This document shows positions 1-10,709 of a DNA stretch of 64,000 nt, piece by piece. The stretch is from the NCBI GenBank assembly GCA_030280995.1, contig JASXTE010000002.1, positions 37,569,183-37,633,182 of the forward strand, read 5' to 3'. The notes under the pieces are model-generated. The model did not search any database, was not told where the DNA came from, and saw only the letters and a program-made list of their open reading frames with translations. The DNA is from Hemileia vastatrix. Lineage: Eukaryota; Basidiomycota; Pucciniomycetes; Pucciniales; Zaghouaniaceae. The translations under genes and the position numbers were made by a program. Position 1 is the first letter of the stretch. Each line of letters starts with the position of its first letter.

Positions 1-13
1 TTTCTTTTCACAG

Positions 14-302
14 GTTTTAGTCCTCTATGACTTTAAACTGGAATTTCCTTTGGTTTTCAAGTGCTGGACTCTTCACTCTTATTGGTTTTGCTTTATTGTC
101 TTGGATGTTGTGTTTTTGTAAGAAGGTACCCAGGGGGGGCTTCTAGATTTTATTTTGGAAAGTGTGGGGGTAACTGATGAGCTGGCTGCTCTGTATAACA
201 GTTACCCCAGAATGTCTGTCTCAAGTCTTTTATTTTTCCTAGTTGAACTCTAGTTCTGTTGTTTATTATTCAGGTTTTAAGTCCACTATGACTTTAAACT
301 GG
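14..302. repeat. Diverged dispersed repeat, copy 1 (hairpin-bearing)
   Basis: This stretch and 2840-3120 share a series of blocks in the same order. They are a short AGTCC...GACTTTAAACTG box (14-41 and again 279-302), a G-rich run, a hairpin (167-208), the sequence CAGAATGT just after it, and a CTAGTTCTG/CTGGTTCTG block. The copies are clearly diverged. No coding capacity is seen. It could be the terminal part of an LTR or another mobile element, but I found no element ends. Confidence 0.6.
167..208. other. Hairpin, copy 1 of a covarying pair
   Basis: GGGGTAACTG at 167-176 pairs perfectly with CAGTTACCCC at 199-208, and GAGC/GCTC can pair inside the loop. The homologous hairpin at 2955-2995 has GGGGTAATTG/CAATTACCCC, so one base pair changed on both sides and pairing was kept. 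Confidence 0.7.
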
Positions 303-588
303 TTTGGGACTGGCTTCTTTATCTTTGGTTTTTTTGGGTTGGTGGTGGATCACTGGTGGTCTCCCATCATTTTTACTTATTGGAGGGAGCCCACCCAGTG
401 ATCATTTCTATGGACTGGACTTTCTCTTACTGGACCTTCTCTTAATCTGGACCATTCATGGAGCTGGACTTTCTTTGATTTTTTAGTTATGATTTTGCTA
501 GATAGTAGTTTCAGATTATTTTCTTTTTTCTCTTTTTTTCTTTTAATTTTTTATGGGGGTTGTTAAAATTATAAAATCAAAAGTATAG

Positions 589-858
589 GGTGTTACCACA
601 TCAGGGTCACCTGGATGTGGGCAAGCATTGGTGGAGAAAGGCTCATCAATTGGCCGGGAAATGCTATTTTATCATTTTATTTTATTTTATTTTTATTTTC
701 ATTAATGTCATTTTTTATTTTTTATTCTCATTATTACCCTTAATTTATGTTTCTTATTTCAAATTATTTAAATTATTTAAGGTGTATCCAAATCAAGGTG
801 CACTTGGATGTGGGCAAGGTTTCAGGGGATCAGCTCATCAATTGGCTGGGGGATACCA
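589..858. repeat. Two diverged direct-repeat units
   Basis: A block near 589-668 (GGATGTGGGCAAG ... CTCATCAATTGGC) recurs at 781-858 with substitutions, about 190 bp apart. AT-rich filler lies between the units. No gene is supported here. Confidence 0.6.
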
Positions 859-1436
859 TTTGTATTATTTTTTATCTTTTATTTTATTTCATTTATTTTT
901 ATTTTATTTATAAATTTTTAATTTTAGTATGTTAGTAGACTGTAAAAAAAAAATTAGAATTTATAGTTATTAATTTTTATTATTTATTTATTATTATGTT
1001 TTTAATCTTTTTGCAGGAGCTCATTGTCTGGATGATGAAGTTTCTGGAGGCTGGTCTGGATTATGATGTCATTTTTGTTTTTTGTTGGGGTTGTGGGAAG
1101 TACTGTGTTCTTTGAAGTGCATCCTGCTGGAGAGATTATATGGATTATAATGGGCAGGAATGGGTTTGGATGGAAGTTCAGAAGAGGAAGAAGAAGAGGC
1201 AGGAATGGATTGTTGGAAGGTGTGCTTAATGATCCTAGACATCTTCCAGTGGTTGTCCAGTATTTTTTTCCTCAAGGTTTTCTCAAATTCATTTAATGGT
1301 CCATGGAGGGCAAAGGCTTTCAGCATTTTTGAACACATGGTGCTGAGGTGTTGTTTCATGTCTCCATAATCCAGGGTCAAAGAAGTTTCTAGAGGTTGGC
1401 CAACTCCAATAGTAGATTCCGGAGGAGGGGTGCCAA

Positions 1437-1505
1437 CTAGATAAGAAGAATTGGATCAGTAATTATTTTTGTTGAAGAAATTGGATGAATTAATGTGGTA
1501 CTTAC
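1437..1505 (-). other. Predicted 69-nt spliceosomal intron
   Basis: On the minus strand the donor GTAAGT lies at 1505-1500 and the acceptor TAG at 1439-1437. Removing it joins two open segments without a frame change, which supports real coding in copy A. Confidence 0.65.
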
Positions 1506-2117
1506 AGATTGGAAGCTCATCAAATTTGTAAGCGGCCGGAATTTGGACTTCTGAAGATTTTGGAATGGTGATAGTAGGTGGATCAATCAGGGAAAGATAT
1601 GGATTCTCTTGGTCTTCCTCTGAAAGGTTTTGAGAAGGTGAACTAGGAGGCTGATGTTCCTGGGGCCTAGTTGGAGCAGAAGGCCTGTTGTTGCTGTTGT
1701 TAATATTTCTGCTTGATTCAGTTGGATGGGGTGCTGGTGATGGAATACCAGGGTTGTTATAAGATGGGGCAGGAGAGGGTGATCTGGAAGCGGATTTATC
1801 TCTTCTGGATGATGCTTTTGAAGGAATGGAACTGTCAGAAGAATAGTTGGATGACAGAGGAGAGGTGTAGTTTTGTTGCCTTAACTGGGGGCAAAGTTGT
1901 TGCTTTGGTGCGGTCTTGGGTGCTCTGGTTTCTTCCTGGGGTCCTCTGGCAGGTCTCCTAGAAGTTTGGGAAATTTTGGAGTTTTTGGACCTTGGAGAGG
2001 TTGGTTGCATTGCTCTGGGAGCAGTGGGAGGTGGCTGCGTGGAGTTGTTGTTGTTGATTGGAGGAATTTGGCTGTTTTCTGGTTGTTTTTGGAAGTTTTG
2101 AGCCTGATTTTCACTGT

Positions 2118-2160
2118 CTAGTGAGGCGGGCGGGCCGCCTGGACACGGTCTAGAAGCCTA
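2118..2160. other. GC-rich island
   Basis: A short block rich in GGCGGGCGGGCCGCC stands out in AT-rich DNA. A similar block lies at 4318-4375. Both lie near the two Cys-rich gene copies and may be parts of the same repeat unit. No function is visible. Confidence 0.35.
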
Positions 2161-2700
2161 GGAGCTAATTTAGCAGAGATAAAGCTGTTTCTTGGGAATT
2201 TAAAGCAGGCCTTTTGGGGAGAGTTCTGGAAACTGAGTTCCGGGATCTTCTGGATGGTGCTGAGGATAAAGATGAAGAGGCTGGACCAAGCTCTGGGGAT
2301 CTGGTAGGGGATCTGGAGAGATATTTATGAGAAGGTGAAGGAGGAGGAGTAGGGTAGTTGGCATCTCTGTCACATTTCTTCTTTTTGGAGTAGCAAGAAT
2401 CACAGGCCCTGTTGTAGAATTTGGCTTAAGGAGTTGGAAGAGTGAATGTGCAAGGTCTGCACATGTGGATGCACTGCTTGCAGGCATAGTCTTTGGGAGA
2501 AGTGAAGCAAGGAAGATTGGAGGGGTCAACATCAGGGGATACAGCCATGATCTGTGGTGAGAAAAGATGATGGAAAGAGATAAGAAGGAGATTTTTTTCA
2601 GTGATGGGTAGATGATGAAGTGAAGGTGGAAGCTCAGCAGGTTGGCTGTAGGTGTATTCTGTATGAAATTGGCTGCGTCTATTTTATGCAAAATTCTGAT

Positions 2701-2886
2701 AGTCCATCAAGACTTTAAACTGAAAATTCTATGGTTTCAAGATTAGTCCATCAAGACTCTAAACTGAAAAATCTATGGTTTCAAGAATAGTCCATCAAGA
2801 CTTGAAACTGAACACTGTGTTATTCCCCCAAGACTTTAAACTGAGGATTTTTTGATGGTGTAGTCCCCCAAGACTATAAACTGAGG
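2701..2886. repeat. 44-bp tandem repeat plus related units
   Basis: Units beginning AGTCCATCAAGACT start at 2701, 2745 and 2789, an exact 44-bp period. Two related shorter units (CCCCCAAGACTTTAAACTG type) follow at about 2825 and 2862. The same box recurs singly at 14, 279, 3066 and about 3091. Confidence 0.75.
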
Positions 2887-2954
2887 AATGGGTTTGAAAG
2901 ATTGGCAGAGGGTATCCACAGGGGGAGTCTCTGAATTTAGCAAAGGCAAGTTTG

Positions 2955-2995
2955 GGGGTAATTGATGGGCTGGCAGCTCTATTCACAATTACCCC
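2955..2995. other. Hairpin, copy 2 of a covarying pair
   Basis: GGGGTAATTG at 2955-2964 pairs with CAATTACCCC at 2986-2995. Loop and flanks (CAGAATGT after the stem) match the copy at 167-208, and the stem shows a compensatory C-G to T-A change. Confidence 0.7.
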
Positions 2996-3176
2996 AGAAT
3001 GTTAGTTTTTTTTCTGTGTCTTAATGTGGTTGATCTCTGGTTCTGGGTTTATGATTTAGGTTTTTGAGTCCCCCAAGACTATGATATGAGGATGGTCCCC
3101 CAAGACTTAAAACTGAGGGTTGTTTGTGGTTACATCCTATAGAGGGTGTGGTCAATTTTTCTTTTCTGAATCAAAC

Positions 3177-3760
3177 TCAAGTACTAGTGGAATTACAGAG
3201 GGAATCAAGAGATGAAATGTAGTGTTCAGAATTAGCCTTGAGCTGGTGAATGAGGTGTCTTCTGTTCTCAATGTCTTGTGGATCTCTAGCAGGAGTGGAT
3301 TGGAAGTAGTTTAGCAGAAGGTGTTTCTGTTGAGATGCGTGTTGTTGGAACTTGGCCTTAATTGTGGGCAAGTGGTTTGGTGTTGTTGGTTCAATGGATC
3401 TTACATTTTTATCATCACTTTCAGACAATGAAAGAACTGAGAAGTCATCAGTTTTATAAAGTGGAAAGAAGAAATGGAAGTTTTTACCATCAGATGGACC
3501 AGGGATGGTGGAACTTGTTGTTTTAGTGGTTTTGGCACTCTTCTGAGAAGGGTGTAGTTTTTTGATTAATCTGGGAATCAAGATGGATGGCCAAGATCTT
3601 TTAGTGCTGCTAGAAGATGGACCAGGTTGAGGTGGAGGTGAAGCTTTTTCAGAAGATAATGGACCAGGTCTGTAGCAGGTCTTCTTTCTGGATTGGCAGA
3701 CATCACAGGACGTTCTGTATGGATGGACAGGAGGTGTGATGGTGCAGATTAGATTATTGT
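3177..3760 (-). pseudogene. Cys-rich (C-x2-C-x6-C) protein gene, copy B
   Basis: On the minus strand an open frame runs from after a stop at about 3764 to the stop at 3177. It contains SCDVCQSRKKTC (about 3676-3712), the same C-x2-C-x6-C plus basic pattern as copy A, followed by a P/S-rich linker. A more ordered C-terminal part then has KNFHFFFPLYKT and a charged Q/H-rich segment. No ATG precedes the Cys motif in this frame, so a 5' exon is missing or spliced. A possible upstream piece with C-x11-C-x-C lies near 3890-3930. The C-terminal half does not resemble copy A, so the two are related by motif and context, not as simple duplicates. Function unknown. Confidence 0.45.
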
Positions 3761-4049
3761 CAATTCAGTATTGGGAAGGACCCATTTCAGAGGTGGATTT
3801 GGGAAGAAGGTTGAGTGTGGTGGTTTGATGAAGAAAGAATGTGGAAATTCTGAATTGGAGGGAGGATGTGGTCTTCCAACATTGGCAGGGGCCTTTGTTG
3901 TGTTGTTTGGCGCTGTTTGTGCATGTCTTAATTGGCGTCTGCTGGAGAATTGGGTGTTTTTCTGGTTTTATTCCGTGAATATTGGGACTGCGGGTATGTG
4001 GGTACTATCATTGGATATCCCCGGTTTTTCTATATATTTCATGTCTTGA

Positions 4050-5266
4050 TAATATTTTTCATATTCTAAGTTTTAAGGGGTAATTTCCTTGTTTTTTAGT
4101 TACAAAAGATAGCTGTTTAATTTAGTTTTTTTTGCGTTTTATGGACCAACCTTAAGTCTTAGGGTTAATTGCTTAGTACCATTAGATAGGGCTAATTTAG
4201 CTCTATATTTCATATCTCAATGTTGTTATAGCCTAATTTTGTGTTTTAAGGGTTTTAGTAGTTGTAGTGAATTTTTCTAAGTAGATTAGATGTTTTTATT
4301 GGTTTTCTGGCTTCAGGGAGGCCGGGCCGCTTCAGGCAGCACCTCCGATGTCGGGTGGCCCGCCGCCTCTGTTTTAGAAGGTTGGGGAGTGCTTCTGGAG
4401 GGTTTTTATTCAATTTGTCTGGTACAGACACCAAATTTGTTGGTGTGCATGGGCTCTTAGATAGTGGTCTGTGTGTACATAGTGAATAAGACAGTTTGGG
4501 GCAACTTTAATTATCATACAACCATCCGGAGGTGATATCCTTGTTCCTCACTCAGTTTTAACTGTTTTTTGGCCACAATTGGCTGTGTTGTTTGCAAGGT
4601 TAGTTCTTAATTTAACTCAACTTTAGCAACAGGTTCTCTGGTATAGTCTTGAAAGCTATATCAAGTATTATTGCTGTCTCTGGTGTGGATTTGCAGCCTA
4701 AATTAAGTATCTTTACTTTCTCTGGTGTGGACATTGGTCTACATTTCAGTTCTTTGGTCTGGTAGTCTGTCTGGGGACTACTTTCTTGGCTCATCAAGCA
4801 GTCAAGTGTGTTGAAAAAGGGGCTTTAGAAAACAGGAACCAACTTACTTTAGCAAGTAAATCTCAATCTATTTTTCTAAAAGGGAAAGGGGATTTTCTCT
4901 CTGGTTTTTCTCCAACTCCCTTGGTCAAGGCCTAAACTAGTACTATAGGATTGTCTACAACATAAAATCTTAATACTATGGTGCTGAAAGGAAACCAAAA
5001 TTTTATTGAAAATATTTTTGACTAATGGTTTTTAATCATTCAGGCTGAATGATGTAGCACCTTCAATTTTACTTCTGTGAGAACATTTTTTTTCATATTA
5101 ATTGTAGATGAAAAGAAATTTTCATCCTGAAAAAATACATCAACATATAAATTTCAGATATGAAAACGCATTTAAATTTTTAAATTTAATTTTTTTTTGA
5201 TATATTATTTACACTTAGTTTTTATTATGAGAGAAAAACTTGGCACCTGATAGAAGGTTCATATGA
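4050..5266. other. Gene-free AT-rich stretch
   Basis: No supported gene. It holds a GC-rich island at 4318-4375, a small inverted repeat ACACCAA/TTGGTGT near 4427-4445, and the short repeat-coding segment at 4612-4797. The rest shows nothing recognisable. Confidence 0.4.
4612..4797 (-). repeat. Imperfect repeat encoding about 14-residue units
   Basis: In the minus frame the translation carries STPEKVKILNLGCK, then STPETAIILDIAFK, then TIPENLLLKLS, three imperfect units of about 14 residues. At DNA level this is a repeated CTCTGGTGTGGA box at about 42-bp spacing. No start context or flanking gene is evident, so it is listed as a repeat and not as a gene. Confidence 0.35.
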
Positions 5267-6034
5267 GGTGGTGTCAAAAATTACCATATATGCCTGGAGG
5301 ACTTCAGTCTCAAAACGCCATGTGAAGATGCCATCATAAATGGAAGACTTGGGTTTATACATGTCAAACATTTGGTAAAATACTTCTTATTCTAGCACCA
5401 CAACCCCAACAAAAATTCAGCCCATGTCTTGTTTTGCATGCAGAGCATCATTACTTTAAAAGCAAAAATGACACAGTTTTGCCTGAAGTATTATTATATG
5501 ACTCAACTAGGTGAAGAATCTTAGAGGTTATCAAATGAGTAAAACATAATGGATCATATTTCAATAAATATCTAATTAAAAATAATGAAAATCAGAATAA
5601 GGGAAACTGATATTACCTAGCAGATGAGAAAGACATAATGTTTACTGGATGCTGCTATTGACTCATCAATTTTACCCAAAGTAAGCTAAGGGTGGGAGGA
5701 ATCAGGGATGGGATGAATTAAGTGCTAGAGTATGATTTTAGGGTGCCCTAAGACTTGATGCACCATGTACTGTGTGTGTATAAATAAGCTCATAAATATT
5801 AGGTGAAGGAAAATTTTAAGGTATGAGCATGTGTGCACCTAACTCTGACTAATTAAGTTAAGGGGAAGAAGTGCTTGAGGGTATTGGATGTACCCAACAG
5901 ATGGTGTGTGTAGGGAAAAGCATGCTGTTGAAGTATACCAGCTAATGGGGTATGTAATTCAAATTAAAATTACTTACTTGGTACCTTTTTCAAGGCTTAC
6001 TTGAATGGCATATATGGTAATTTTTTACAACCCC
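5267..6034. mobile_element. Candidate non-autonomous element with 28-bp inverted ends
   Basis: The ends 5267-5294 and 6007-6034 are inverted copies of each other over 28 bp, with about 24 matches including AAAAATTACCATATATGCC. The 768 bp between them hold no gene. Flanks (TATGA left, TATTA right) do not give a clear target duplication, so class and exact borders are uncertain. Confidence 0.4.
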
Positions 6035-6991
6035 TATTATTTCCTGAAGTATAGAAGTTCAGTTGGGGGGAGACACTTTCTAGAATGTTTGATAATTTCT
6101 TTTAGATGAATATTGTTATATATACAGAAAATTTCATCACAATTATTTTATTCATTAAAAAAAATTATGTATGCCAAAAATACTTCCAAAAGATTTACCT
6201 GACTTTGTTCTTCAGTAAAGAAAATTTGATTGGTTTTATAAATATGGGGGGCTTTCTTTCATTTGAAATTTCAAATTTTCAGAAACTTTTTTTTTGTTTT
6301 CAATGGATGCACAACTTATAGACATATTTTTTTTTGAAATATTAAATCAATCAGTCGCAAATATTAAAAATATTTATGGATTAGTGAGAACACATTTCTC
6401 TAAGCACATTTCTACTGCCTTAAATAATATAAAAATTAAGGAACCTAGACCAAAATTTGATTTTGCAAGGTTTTATTAAAATCATAAAATATATTCCTAT
6501 AATTATTTGGTAAATCTTATAATCCTCACAAATTGCAGCACTGATTTTTGGCTGCATGGAGTTTTAAAAATCAACCCAACTTTTAATGAAATCTTTTCTT
6601 CTTCTTTAAGAAAATTAAGAACATTCCTTTTCATAAAGCTATATGCATGAATGATGCTTTGCCAGTTTGATATGTTTATTCAAATTTATTCTTCCAATCA
6701 TTATCTATCAATATTCAAAGATCAAAAGCAGAGTATCTTATGATGGAAAATGATATGAGTGAGGAGGATTATTACATGTAAATTTGTCTTCCAAATCAGA
6801 TTAGTCATTCAAATAGGCAATTAGTTACACATGTGGAATTAGGCAAAAATACTATTTAAAATTTTCCAAGGTTTTTGGTTTAAATGAGGTATTTGGGTAT
6901 TGCAAAGTGCTTACCATTTGAAATCTCTGTTGAATGAGTTAATGGTTACTCAGATTTCCAAATTAATCAAAATTAATTTTTGGAACTTTTA
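6035..6991. other. Gene-free AT-rich stretch
   Basis: Short overlapping open frames here are phenylalanine/isoleucine-rich and have no recognisable motif, as expected for AT-rich non-coding DNA. The TA target site of the Tc1/mariner element is at 6990-6991. Confidence 0.45.
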
Positions 6992-7431
6992 CAGCTGATG
7001 TAAAAAAGCTTGCAGTTTTTTCAAAAATCATTTGTTTTTTTGGCCCACCCATCCCACCCAAACCCAATATGCATAATGCCTGCTTGCCCCCCCTCCAGCA
7101 TGCACTTTTGCCTTCCCACCCTTGCCCAATAAAACTTGCATGCTGCTCACCCTCCCACAGCATGCTCACTTCTCTTCTCTTTTTGTAATTTGCTCATCCC
7201 TTTCATATTTTTAGAGTTATGATTCTCCCTTGCTTTCTCACAGACTCCTGATTCCCTGTTTCTCTCCTTTGCCACTTGGACAAATCCTCAATTTTTTCAT
7301 ATCCCTGAATCTTCTGTTTCTTCAAAATCAGCTTGATCTGTTGTCCATGCCCCTTGCTATTGGTAAGTTTTTCACAGTATTTATACTGCTTTGGAAATTT
7401 CTAACAAGTTTTTTCTTTCCTTCAGTCTAAA
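6992..7431 (+). repeat. Left 440-bp terminal inverted repeat
   Basis: Matches 16149-16588 in inverse orientation at roughly 90% or more by eye. It contains a promoter-like region, a first exon ending in CTATTG and an intron with donor GTAAGTTTTTCACAG and acceptor TTCAG. Similarity stops right after TCTAAA at 7426-7431. Confidence 0.85.
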
Positions 7432-7681
7432 CCAACAGCTCTTTGCTTTTTTTCTTTTTTTCTTATTCCTTTCTACACTTCACTATCTTGGTATGTTTCT
7501 TTTTTATTTTTATATTTTTTTCATCTAATGTAGTTTTATTTCTTTAGCGTTCCCTAATTTTTTTTTCTTCCAAAAATCAGCCTTCCTCCTCATCCTAGCT
7601 CCTACAAGCTCAGTGAGTCCTTACTTTTTTATAATTATGTAGTCACGCAACTGACTGATCACCTTCCCTTTTCTCTAGAGG

Positions 7682-9203
7682 ATGTCTTCTTTTATTATGG
7701 ATCTCCCCCCTCTGAATAACGGAGACTTTTCCGGATCTTATCATCCTGAAGATAATTCAATTGATCACTCTGAAAATATGGACATACTTGAAAACCCAGA
7801 AGAAGACCCACCTTGCACCTCCATAATATTCAAACTCACTTTTTTTCATAATGACCAATCAGCTTCAACATCCTCAAACAAGGCCAAGTCTTCTCCCAAT
7901 ATAAACAAAACTAGGTCTTCCAGAGTCAGCTCTGACCCATAATAACTTTATTTTGGATGGAAAATCAAGAACACAAACCTTGATGAGTTTAAGAAGTGTG
8001 CTCTAGTTTCAATAAAAGATGATTAAGATGATGATTATTCTTTCTTTGTTGAAAATTAAGAAAAGAATGGAAAAATTACATGTCTAGTATCTGTCAATCA
8101 TGGACATGAATGGTCCCCAAGGCAGAAAAAAAAGTTAGTATCTGATGAATAATTAGAAAAGCTTATGGAGTTGGTATGTGGTTGCCCTATAAATTCTCAA
8201 GTCACTTTCCGTTTACTTCAAAGAGATCTTAAGGTTGCTTCCCATGTAAGTTATTTCCATTTTTTGTGCAGTTTATGTAACTAACTATTTATATTTTTCT
8301 AAATACAGAAATATGAATTGTACAGCCAGCTTAAACACACTCACTCTTCTTTGGACCAGGAAGACAGTGAAGATGACAACGTTCACGCTTTATCAAGTGC
8401 ATTTTCAACTAAGAAGCACCATGTGATACTATCAGAGATCATGGAAGCTCATGGACCACAAGAATATCTTATAAAATATGCCAAAGCACCAGTCTATGTA
8501 AGTCCTGAAAACCCAAATGAGTTCTTTATTATTACTATGGCAAAAGCTGACATTTGGGCTAAATCTATAGTAAGTGTTTCTTTTTATTTACCATTTTGCC
8601 TTTTTTCTTTATATTTATTATTTTATCTTTTCTCTTTCTGACCAGCGACAAAAAACTAGGGATGTCTCTGTCACTTTCCCTCCAAAATCTCCAGTCTTCA
8701 AATTTCAGACAGAAAATGATCTTCCAAGCACTCAAGCCCCTGTCTCACTGAACACTGGTCTGTATGGCCATTTAGGTTCACATATAAATTCTATGAGCTG
8801 GCCCACACCTGCTATGTGGCCTTTTGGTTTCTCAATGCCTATAAATCATCCATAGGGATCACCAGAAATGCAATCATATCAAGGCATGCCTCCTTTAAGT
8901 TGCAATTCTCAACATATTGTTGCAGCCTTGGGATCTGGAATTTTTAATGGTAACCTCTCATCTGGTGATGGATTATAAGATGAAGCATTGGTTGAAGAAG
9001 TTTTAAGTTTTTCTGATGTTGATAGTACTGATCCTGAAATTCAAAACCCTTTTAAAAAGCTGGGTATTTCATGATGGAAATAGTTTAAAGAATTTCCTCT
9101 TCAAGATTTGATTGAAGCTGGTGTAACACTTGGTCCTGCCAGAACTTTGGTACAAGAAGCACCTAAATTTAGATATCACTTGAGAGTTAAGAAGAGGGGG
9201 TAG
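7682..9203 (+). pseudogene. Accessory gene of the Tc1/mariner element (nonsense-riddled)
   Basis: The ATG at 7682 follows an acceptor (CTCTAG at 7674-7679). Three exons, 7682-8245, 8309-8569 and 8646-9203, are each a multiple of three and joined by clean GTAAGT introns, giving 460 codons. The frame holds nine internal stops: five in exon 1 (two in tandem at 7940-7945), none in exon 2 and four in exon 3. No frameshift is seen. The first ~90 residues are acidic and Ser-rich. A segment VSVNHGHEWSPRQKKKLVSD followed by a charged helix-like stretch faintly recalls FAR1/MULE-type DNA-binding regions. Exon 2 is KKHHVILSEIMEAHGPQEYL-like with acidic runs. Transcription would start in the left inverted repeat. 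Product unknown; a DNA-binding partner of the transposase is an inference. Confidence 0.6.
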
Positions 9204-9572
9204 GTAAAATTTTAAGCTACTAATATTTAAAATTAATATAAAAAAATAAGGGGAATCAAAAACATAAATAAAAGAAATGGAATTTGTGATTATGTCTCTT
9301 GTAGATTGTAGATTAAGAGATTATCTGTTATATAATGGAATATAAAATATGTTAAATGTGAGCCAAATTTTTTGGGAATATAATCATGATTAAATGAACA
9401 ATATATGGATTTAATTGAGTAATTAATGGAGTCATTTCATGACTTCAAGTTGTGAGAAACTTCTTCTGCCATTTTTTTGGTTTTTCATAAGTTTTGCTTG
9501 TTTTCAGCAATCAACATTAATAATAATTCACAAACTCAAAATTTCATGTCCACAGAAACAAAACAAAATATA
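9204..9572. other. Gap between the two convergent transposon genes
   Basis: AT-rich, no coding frame. It should hold the polyadenylation signals of both convergent genes, but I cannot assign a specific site. Confidence 0.4.
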
Positions 9573-10440
9573 TTATTCAAAGCCTATCAAATATCTAACA
9601 ATTATACATTTATAATCTACATAGACACTTCCACAGAAAAGAATGTGGGTCAAACTAGGATTAAATATTAACTTCACATAAGCTTCAATGATATCCCTAT
9701 CTTCAGCCCCACCTTGCAAGTTACCATATCTACCAAGGTTAGATTTCAAAATACTGAACCCCTTTTCAATGGGTTTCATTTCAGGTAAATAATTTGGTAA
9801 GTAAGCTAGCCTACACCCCCTACTAGAGACAATATCTATTACACATCCATTGTGTTGAATTTAAGCATTATCTAGGACTAAAACACTTGATGGACCTGGG
9901 TAAGGATGCATCATTGGGATCTAAAAAAAACATTAGATTAAATAAAAAATAACAAAATAAAATTAAGAAAATTAGGAACTTACCAAGATGTGTTCCAAGT
10001 AATACTCAAATTCCAAACAGGCTACATTTTCAGGTTTCACAGAGACAGTAATTAATCCTGAAAGTGAGATTTCAGGGATCACATTGAAACAATGAGTTGC
10101 ATGTTTTGGTGGTATATGTGAGGATTGTTTCCCAAATTTTGCCCTGCCATGAGTGCACCTTACACCATCAAGGGATATTCCACTCTCATCTAAATAATAC
10201 AAAATATTCAACAAACAGTAAGATAAAACAATATAAGCATTAAAAAACCTTACCAGTGAAAACCAATATTTGGGGATCAAAATGAGCCATCAGTGAGATG
10301 TATTTATTTTGTTCATGCAGATTTTAATTGGCATGCACTTTTTGGATTTTTTTCCATGACATGTTCAAACGTAAATGTAACTCATTAGCAATAGTCTGGA
10401 TAAAAACAGAAATTTTGTGGTTTTGTGCCAAATCAAGTTG

Positions 10441-10445
10441 AAGCT
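10441..10445. repeat. AAGCT target-site duplication (left) of copia
   Basis: AAGCT here and at 15741-15745 flank the copia LTRs directly, a 5-bp duplication typical for Ty1/copia insertion. Confidence 0.9.
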
Positions 10446-10622
10446 TATGGTAGCAGCGTCAGCGTTTCTTCCGGAGTGAACCCATTATTTCATTACTCAC
10501 CTATGGTAGCAGCGTCAGCGTTTCTTCCGGAGTGAACCGGAGTTACACACTTCTGCTGCACCATAGGATATACTACATACAATTGCATAAATCACTAAGC
10601 ATATAGTATTATGTACTTAACA
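10446..10622 (-). repeat. Copia 3' LTR (177 bp)
   Basis: Identical to 15564-15740. It contains an internal direct repeat: the GC-richer block GGTAGCAGCGTCAGCGTTTC occurs twice, 57 bp apart, within the LTR. Confidence 0.95.
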
Positions 10623-10632
10623 CCCCCCTCTT
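10623..10632 (-). other. Copia polypurine tract
   Basis: On the minus strand AAGAGGGGGG lies directly before the 3' LTR, the expected position for plus-strand priming. Confidence 0.8.
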
Positions 10633-10709
10633 AGTGATTTCCCTACAACCGTAAAATGAATGTAAGAAAGTGAAAAAATAAAATAAAAACAAAACAAAAT
10701 AACATAGAA

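Larger units (their letters stand above)
1069..2548 (-). pseudogene. Decayed Cys-rich (Zn2Cys6-like) protein gene, copy A
   Basis: Read on the minus strand, an ATG at 2548 opens a frame with a C-x2-C-x3-C-x2-C cluster (ACKQCIHMCRPC). A stop follows at about 2426, then in the same frame comes ACDSCYSKKKKC, a C-x2-C-x6-C motif like half of a fungal Zn2Cys6 cluster, with a basic stretch and an S/P/R-rich tail ending at 2165. Downstream, frame 2010-1506 is S/P/Q-rich. It is joined to 1436-1069 by a convincing 69-nt intron (1505-1437, GTAAGT...TAG) that keeps the frame open to the final stop. How the 2165 and 2010 frames connect is unresolved, so the copy is probably broken. Function is unknown; a Gag-like or DNA-binding role in a rust-specific element is a guess. 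Confidence 0.5.

Noticed and set aside
3771..4049. 92-codon plus-strand frame
   Set aside because: Antisense to the Cys-rich gene region, no motif, TGG/GGT-biased composition.
6106..6479. Overlapping frames of 60-70 codons
   Set aside because: Composition typical of random AT-rich DNA, no motif.
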